Shown here in pieces: positions 59,179 through 64,000 of a stretch of DNA of 64,000 nucleotides. This DNA comes from CAYVIB01 sp964451365 (lineage in GTDB: Bacteria; Pseudomonadota; Gammaproteobacteria; Pseudomonadales; Cellvibrionaceae): the NCBI GenBank assembly GCA_964451365.1, contig CAYVIB010000025.1:1-64000 (forward strand), given 5' to 3'. Position numbers and translations under genes: made by a program. The notes beneath the pieces were generated by a model that was not told the origin of the DNA, made no database searches, and saw only the letters and a list, made by a program, of their open reading frames with translations. Within the stretch, counting starts at the first letter, position 1; the number at the start of each line of letters is the position of its first letter.

Positions 59179-60519
59179 GTGACCGATATCAGCGATCAGT
59201 ACGTCCATTGGTTCAGGCAGTCCTCGCCCTACATCAATACCCACCGACACAAGGTGTTTGTGGTTATGTTACCCGGCGACTGCATAGATCAACCCAACGT
59301 TCAGAATATTGTCAGCGACCTGGCGTTGCTCAACAGCCTGGGCGTGAAGCTGGTGGTCGTGCACGGCGCTCGCCGGCAGATTGAAACCCAGCTCACCGCC
59401 CGCGGTTTTGAATCCCGGTTCCACAAGGGCATGCGCGTGACCGAGCGCGAACACCTGCCCGAGGTGCTCAAGGCCGTGGGTGAAACCCGATTTCTTCTTG
59501 AAGCCAGCTTTTCCAGCGGACTACCGGATTCGCCGATGTACGGCTCCAAGATCCGCGTGCGCGGCGGTAACTTTATTACCGCCATGCCCCAGGGTGTTCT
59601 CGACGGGATCGACTTCCAGCTCACCGGCAAGGTTCGCTCGGTAGACACACAGGCCATCGAGGAACTTATCGACAACGACGCCCTGGCGATCATCTCCCCG
59701 TTGGGCTATTCGTTTACCGGCGAAGTTTTTAACCTTTCGTTTGCCGACGTCGCGATCCAGGTAGCCGTGGCACTGAAGGCCGATAAGCTGATCGCCTACA
59801 ACGACGACGGCCCGATTTGCGATGCCAAAGGAAACCAGTACCGGGAAATGACGCTGCTCAAGTGCGAAAAATTCCTGGTGGAACAGGGGCAGAACAACCT
59901 GTCCAACACCTACTTCTCACTGCGAGCCTGCCACAAGGCCTGCGACGGAGGTGTCGCCCGCGCCCACGTAATCTCCTCCGCGGAGGATGGCGCACTGCTC
60001 AAGGAGCTTTTCACCCGCGACGGCTCCGGCACCATGGTCTACCGCGACAGTTACGAAACTATCCGCCGCGCCCGAATTGAAGATGTGGTGGGCATATTGA
60101 ACCTGATCGACCCGCTGGAACAGCAGGGCATTCTCGTAAAACGCTCGCGGGAGCGCCTGGAAACGGAAATCGAATATTTCACCGTGATGGAAAAGGACAA
60201 CCTGATCATCGGCTGTGCCGCATTGTACCCTATCGGCAAAAGCCACCAGCGCGAACCTCGCTCGGGCGAGTTGGCCTGCGTGGCGGTTCATCCGGACTAT
60301 CGCTCCAGCGGCAGGGCCAAAAAGCTGCTGATGCACCTGGAAAAGCAGGCTGCGCGCCTGAAGCTGCAACAGCTTTATGTGCTGACGACCCAGACCGCGC
60401 ATTGGTTCATCGAGCAGGGCTTTACCGAATCCCATGTAGATATGCTGCCGGCGGAGAAGAAGAATATGTATAACTACCACCGCAATTCCAAGGTATTCGT
60501 AAAGAAGGTTACCCGATAG
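59179..60519 (+). CDS. argA: N-acetylglutamate synthase ArgA
   Basis: First enzyme of arginine synthesis, acetylating glutamate. The 446-residue protein joins an amino-acid kinase-like domain (residues about 20-290, VVMLPGDCIDQPN, VVVHGARRQIETQL) with a C-terminal GNAT domain (ACVAVHPDYRSSGRAKKLLMHLE, QGFTESHVDMLP). The kinase-like domain carries arginine feedback in this family. It starts at GTG (59179-59181). Confidence 0.95.
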   Translation: MTDISDQYVHWFRQSSPYINTHRHKVFVVMLPGDCIDQPNVQNIVSDLALLNSLGVKLVVVHGARRQIETQLTARGFESRFHKGMRVTEREHLPEVLKAVGETRFLLEASFSSGLPDSPMYGSKIRVRGGNFITAMPQGVLDGIDFQLTGKVRSVDTQAIEELIDNDALAIISPLGYSFTGEVFNLSFADVAIQVAVALKADKLIAYNDDGPICDAKGNQYREMTLLKCEKFLVEQGQNNLSNTYFSLRACHKACDGGVARAHVISSAEDGALLKELFTRDGSGTMVYRDSYETIRRARIEDVVGILNLIDPLEQQGILVKRSRERLETEIEYFTVMEKDNLIIGCAALYPIGKSHQREPRSGELACVAVHPDYRSSGRAKKLLMHLEKQAARLKLQQLYVLTTQTAHWFIEQGFTESHVDMLPAEKKNMYNYHRNSKVFVKKVTR

Positions 60520-60604
60520 CTGACACCCAATCCCCTGCCACCTTGGGCAGAGATGCCTATCTTTGCCTACTATTACTGAATAAGCTTTATTATTTGGTAA
60601 TCCG

Positions 60605-62293
60605 ATGAACCCATTGCTGCACCAAAACGCGGAACAAGAGCTGCGCCAGATCGACATCGTCAAAATCTACAATGACAAACGATGCCTGGTGGTGGACGAC
60701 TTTCCGGAGGTCCGCGGCTCCCTGACCCGAATGCTGCGGATCTTCGGCGCCCAAAGCGTGGATACCGCCGCCGACGGCGAAGAAGCTGTCGCCCATTGTG
60801 CCGAAAACCGATACGACGTCGTGCTGTGCGACTACAACCTGGGCTCGGGCAAGGATGGCCAGCAAATACTGGAAGAGGTTCGTTTTACCGGCACGGTGCC
60901 GATGACCAGCCTGTTTGTGATGATCACCGCCGAGGTGACCAGTGAAATGGTACTTGGCGCGCTCGAATGCCAGCCGGATGACTACATCACCAAACCCTTC
61001 ACGCAGGCCTCCCTCAAGGTTCGGCTGGACAGGGCCATTATCCGCCATATGGCGTTGATCGAAATCAAGAAAGCCATAGCCGAAAAAAACTATCTGCGGG
61101 CGCTCCACCTCTGCAACGAAGCCATTCAACAGGGCACACGTTACTCACTCGACTGCCTTAAACTGAAAGGCCAGTTGCTGTTCGTCGCCAACAAACTGGA
61201 AGAGGCCAAAGCGCTTTACACCCAGGTGCTCAATACCAAGCCAGTGGTATGGGCGCAACTGGGGCTGGGCAAGCTGCTGCTAGCTACCGGCGAACTGGAT
61301 ACCGCCGCGGAAATTCTGAAAGATGTAATTGCCCAGGACAACCGATATATCGAAGCCCACGATCTGCTGGGCGAAATCTATCTTCGGCAACACAAGCCCC
61401 GCGAAGCCCAGGAGGCGGTCCTCGACGGCTCGCGTATTTCACCAAAATCGGTTTTGCGCCACCGCCGCCTCGGTGAGCTGGCGGAGTTGAACCACGATGA
61501 CGATGCCGCGCTTAAATCCTACCAGCACGCGGTTCGATGGGGATTCAACTCCTGCCACGAATCCGAACAGGATTATTTTAATTACACCCGCAAAGCGGCC
61601 GAAATAATCCGGGAAGGGAAGTCGGAAGACATCAGCGCTATCGAAAAGCAGGCAAATACTTTTCTTGAGCGCGCCCGCAAACGTTATCACAACCGGCCCG
61701 ACGTTATCGTGCAGGCTTCGATGGCGCAGACCCAGCTGCTAATAGCCAAGGGTAATGAAAAAAATGCGAAAGCCGCCGCGGAAAATGCTATTCGGGCGTT
61801 TAACGAACTCCCGATGCCGCCGGTGGAAGCAACCCTGGAATATGCTCGTACCTTGCGCGCCATGGGCGAGGAGCAAGAAGCGATAAACGTATTGCTGCCG
61901 TTAACGGAACGCTATGAAGGCGATGAAAAAATTATTGCCAAAATTGACAGCATCACCAGTGAGCCGATTTCCGACCCCGGAAAAGAAATAGCCGCCCGAT
62001 TGACCAAAGTCGGCATTTCCGACTACGAACAAAAAGAATACGATAAAGCGATCAGTATTTTTCGCCAGGCATTGGAAGCCTATCCAAAACATATTGGTCT
62101 CAACATGAATTTAATCCAGACCCTTATCGCCTGCATGGAAAATAACCCGGGCGAAGACACTTCTGAATACGAAAACCTCTGTCGGCACTGTCTGCGCGCA
62201 ATCGACACGCTTCAGCCCGACCATCAACAGTACAAGCGCTATGAATTTCTTGTCCGGCAGGTACGGAAATATTTTCCCGATCTGTTGGCGTAG
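60605..62293 (+). CDS. Response-regulator receiver fused to TPR domain
   Basis: The 562-residue protein has an N-terminal receiver domain (residues 26-140) with Asp30/31, phospho-acceptor Asp76 (VLCDYNLGSGKDG) and Lys130 (DYITKPF). TPR-like helical repeats follow from about 145 to the end (YLRALHLCNEAIQQGTRY, AEILKDVIAQDNRYIEAHDLLGEIYLRQ and IFRQALEAYPKHIGLN). It has no DNA-binding or enzyme output, so it probably signals through protein contacts. No cognate kinase lies nearby. Confidence 0.88.
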   Translation: MNPLLHQNAEQELRQIDIVKIYNDKRCLVVDDFPEVRGSLTRMLRIFGAQSVDTAADGEEAVAHCAENRYDVVLCDYNLGSGKDGQQILEEVRFTGTVPMTSLFVMITAEVTSEMVLGALECQPDDYITKPFTQASLKVRLDRAIIRHMALIEIKKAIAEKNYLRALHLCNEAIQQGTRYSLDCLKLKGQLLFVANKLEEAKALYTQVLNTKPVVWAQLGLGKLLLATGELDTAAEILKDVIAQDNRYIEAHDLLGEIYLRQHKPREAQEAVLDGSRISPKSVLRHRRLGELAELNHDDDAALKSYQHAVRWGFNSCHESEQDYFNYTRKAAEIIREGKSEDISAIEKQANTFLERARKRYHNRPDVIVQASMAQTQLLIAKGNEKNAKAAAENAIRAFNELPMPPVEATLEYARTLRAMGEEQEAINVLLPLTERYEGDEKIIAKIDSITSEPISDPGKEIAARLTKVGISDYEQKEYDKAISIFRQALEAYPKHIGLNMNLIQTLIACMENNPGEDTSEYENLCRHCLRAIDTLQPDHQQYKRYEFLVRQVRKYFPDLLA

Positions 62294-62451
62294 GTTGCCA
62301 GCTTAAGTCCCCAGGTTAACAGTGGTCTGAGGTGAATGGTCACGCACGGGCTCCGCATCCACCCCGCAATCTGGTATCCTTTCTTTCCCTTCGACGCTGC
62401 ACTTATCCTGGTCAGCGCTTGTCACTGATATAACCGGGGCAGGAGATTTCA

Positions 62452-64000
62452 ATGCCGCAATACCGATCACGCACCACCACCGCCGGAAGAAACATGGCTG
62501 GCGCCCGCGCCCTTTGGAGGGCAACGGGAATGAAGGACGATGACTTTCAAAAGCCGATTATCGCGGTGGTCAACTCGTTCACCCAGTTCGTACCCGGCCA
62601 CGTCCACCTGAAGGACATGGGCCAGTTGGTGGCGGGTGAAATAGTAAAAGCCGGCGGCGTGGCCAAGGAATTCAACACTATCGCTGTCGATGACGGTATC
62701 GCCATGGGTCACGATGGCATGCTTTACAGCCTTCCCAGTCGCGATATCATCGCCGACTCGGTGGAATACATGGTAAACGCCCACTGCGCCGACGCCATGG
62801 TTTGCATTTCCAACTGCGACAAAATTACCCCCGGCATGCTGATGGCGGCCATGCGCCTGAACATCCCCGCGATATTCGTTTCCGGCGGACCGATGGAAGC
62901 GGGTAAAACCAAACTGGCGGACCACAATCTCGACCTGATCGATGCAATGGTCATCGCGGCAGACAGTTCCGCGTCGGAAGAAATGGTTACTGAATACGAG
63001 CGTAGCGCCTGCCCGACCTGCGGATCCTGCTCCGGCATGTTTACCGCCAACTCGATGAACTGCCTCACCGAAGCGCTGGGCCTGAGCCTGCCCGGCAACG
63101 GAACGGTGCTGGCGACTCACGGCGACAGGCGAAAATTGTTTGAGCGTGCCGGCAGCCTGATCGTGGACCTGGCAAAGGACTACTACGAAAATGAAAACGA
63201 TAAGGTCCTGCCGCGCTCCATCGGCTCCAAGTCCGCATTTGAAAATGCCATGACTCTCGATATCGCCATGGGCGGCTCCACCAACACGATATTGCACCTG
63301 CTGGCGGCAGCCCAGGAGGCACAGGTTGATTTCAGCCTGACGGACATCGATCGGCTCAGCCGCAAGGTGCCGCAGCTCTGCAAAGTGGCGCCGAACACCC
63401 AGAAGTACCACATTGAAGATGTTCACCGTGCCGGCGGTATTTTCGCAATTCTCGGGGAACTCTCCCGCGCGGATCTGCTGAATACATCCGTATCCACCGT
63501 TCACAGCCCCACCTTGGGCGATGCACTCCAGCGCTGGGATATCAAGCAAAACGGCGACGAAGAGGTTGCCCGGTTTTTCCGCGCCGGGCCCGCCGGCATT
63601 CCCACCCAAACCGCGTTCAGCCAATCTACCCGCTGGCCAACGCTGGACGGCGATCGCAGCGAAGGCTGTATCCGCTCGTACGAACACGCTTACAGCAAGG
63701 AAGGCGGTCTGGCGGTCTTGTTCGGCAACATCGCGGAAGGCGGTTGTGTGGTAAAAACCGCCGGAGTGGATGATTCCATTCTGGTATTCGAAGGCCCTGC
63801 GCATATCACCGAATCCCAGGAACAGGCGGTGGAAGATATTCTGCAGGACCGGGTGAAAGCCGGAGCCGTGGTAATTGTGCGTTATGAAGGACCCAAGGGC
63901 GGGCCGGGCATGCAGGAAATGCTTTACCCTACTTCCTACCTGAAATCCAAGGGACTCGGAAAATCATGTGCCTTGCTGACCGATGGACGATTTTCAGGCG
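62452..64000 (+). CDS. ilvD: Dihydroxy-acid dehydratase IlvD, 3' end outside window
   Basis: Fe-S enzyme of branched-chain amino acid synthesis. The frame runs open to the window end (516 codons of about 610). It has the typical opening MPQYRSRTTTAGRNMAGARA, ISNCDKITPG with Cys122, CPTCGSCSGMF, and GNIAEGGCVVKTAGVD. An AGGAG ribosome-binding site precedes the ATG at 62452. It runs in the same direction as argA and the receiver-TPR gene, but a 158-base gap separates it from the latter. Confidence 0.97.
   Translation, partial: MPQYRSRTTTAGRNMAGARALWRATGMKDDDFQKPIIAVVNSFTQFVPGHVHLKDMGQLVAGEIVKAGGVAKEFNTIAVDDGIAMGHDGMLYSLPSRDIIADSVEYMVNAHCADAMVCISNCDKITPGMLMAAMRLNIPAIFVSGGPMEAGKTKLADHNLDLIDAMVIAADSSASEEMVTEYERSACPTCGSCSGMFTANSMNCLTEALGLSLPGNGTVLATHGDRRKLFERAGSLIVDLAKDYYENENDKVLPRSIGSKSAFENAMTLDIAMGGSTNTILHLLAAAQEAQVDFSLTDIDRLSRKVPQLCKVAPNTQKYHIEDVHRAGGIFAILGELSRADLLNTSVSTVHSPTLGDALQRWDIKQNGDEEVARFFRAGPAGIPTQTAFSQSTRWPTLDGDRSEGCIRSYEHAYSKEGGLAVLFGNIAEGGCVVKTAGVDDSILVFEGPAHITESQEQAVEDILQDRVKAGAVVIVRYEGPKGGPGMQEMLYPTSYLKSKGLGKSCALLTDGRFSG

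Noticed and set aside
62467..63804. 445-residue minus-strand frame
   Set aside because: Antisense to ilvD, whose Fe-S motifs are clear on the plus strand.

Overview
This window looks like chromosome from a Gram-negative gammaproteobacterium that degrades plant polysaccharides. Gene content and order best fit the Cellvibrio/Saccharophagus/Teredinibacter group; this is an inference from synteny and families, because there is no rRNA here to confirm it. Support includes the ygfB-pepP-ubiH-ubiI block opposite zapA-6S RNA-fau, the glnA-ntrB-ntrC block, envC-ctpA-yibQ next to secB-grxC-yibN, tesA/ybbA-ybbP, pqiABC, feoAB, and thiD-thiC-nudF-yqiB-cpdA-yqiA opposite tolC. No CRISPR array, prophage, tRNA or rRNA was seen.

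Layout. 1-660: the 3' end of a Y1-type (REP-associated) transposase gene, followed by a patch of short direct repeats. 663-7243: a mannan-use locus. It has a secreted GH5 mannanase, a mannobiose/cellobiose 2-epimerase and a GH130 mannosylglucose phosphorylase in one minus-strand operon, then a LacI-type regulator and a second AGE-fold enzyme (probable mannose isomerase). Together they can turn beta-mannan into mannose 1-phosphate, glucose and fructose. 7244-14760: an unexplained stretch, a small membrane protein, thiI, then the nitrogen block glnA, a DUF4124 protein, ntrB and ntrC. glnA has a near-perfect sigma-54 promoter and NtrC-like sites, and another NtrC-like site lies before ntrB. 14830-25134: a His-rich exported protein, secB-grxC-rhodanese, gpmA-envC-ctpA-yibQ, a DUF6316-like protein, hisBHAF and a membrane thioredoxin-like protein.

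25173-29695 is the most unusual region. It encodes a GT4 glycosyltransferase, a methyltransferase overlapping it, a squalene-cyclase/prenyltransferase-like toroid protein, a second (CmcI-like) methyltransferase and a hexapeptide acyltransferase. This looks like a small pathway making a glycosylated, methylated and acylated product that I cannot name.

29692-47384: pqiABC (lipid transport between membranes), ubiquinone hydroxylases with pepP and ygfB, zapA with a coiled-coil partner, 6S RNA, fau, two tiny ORFs, tesA facing an ABC exporter (start codons overlapping in CATG), a 2OG-Fe(II) oxygenase, and feoAB under a Fur-box promoter. 47381-55069: yqiA, cpdA, yqiB, nudF, thiC and thiD under a TPP riboswitch, then a small unknown gene and tolC. 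55115-64000: an orphan GspE/PilB-type ATPase, a PhzF-family protein, argE, argA, a receiver-TPR protein, and ilvD cut by the window end.

A 19-bp-arm palindromic repeat at 5998-6049 recurs in diverged form at 33253-33301 and as a half copy at 44116-44139, marking a dispersed intergenic repeat family.
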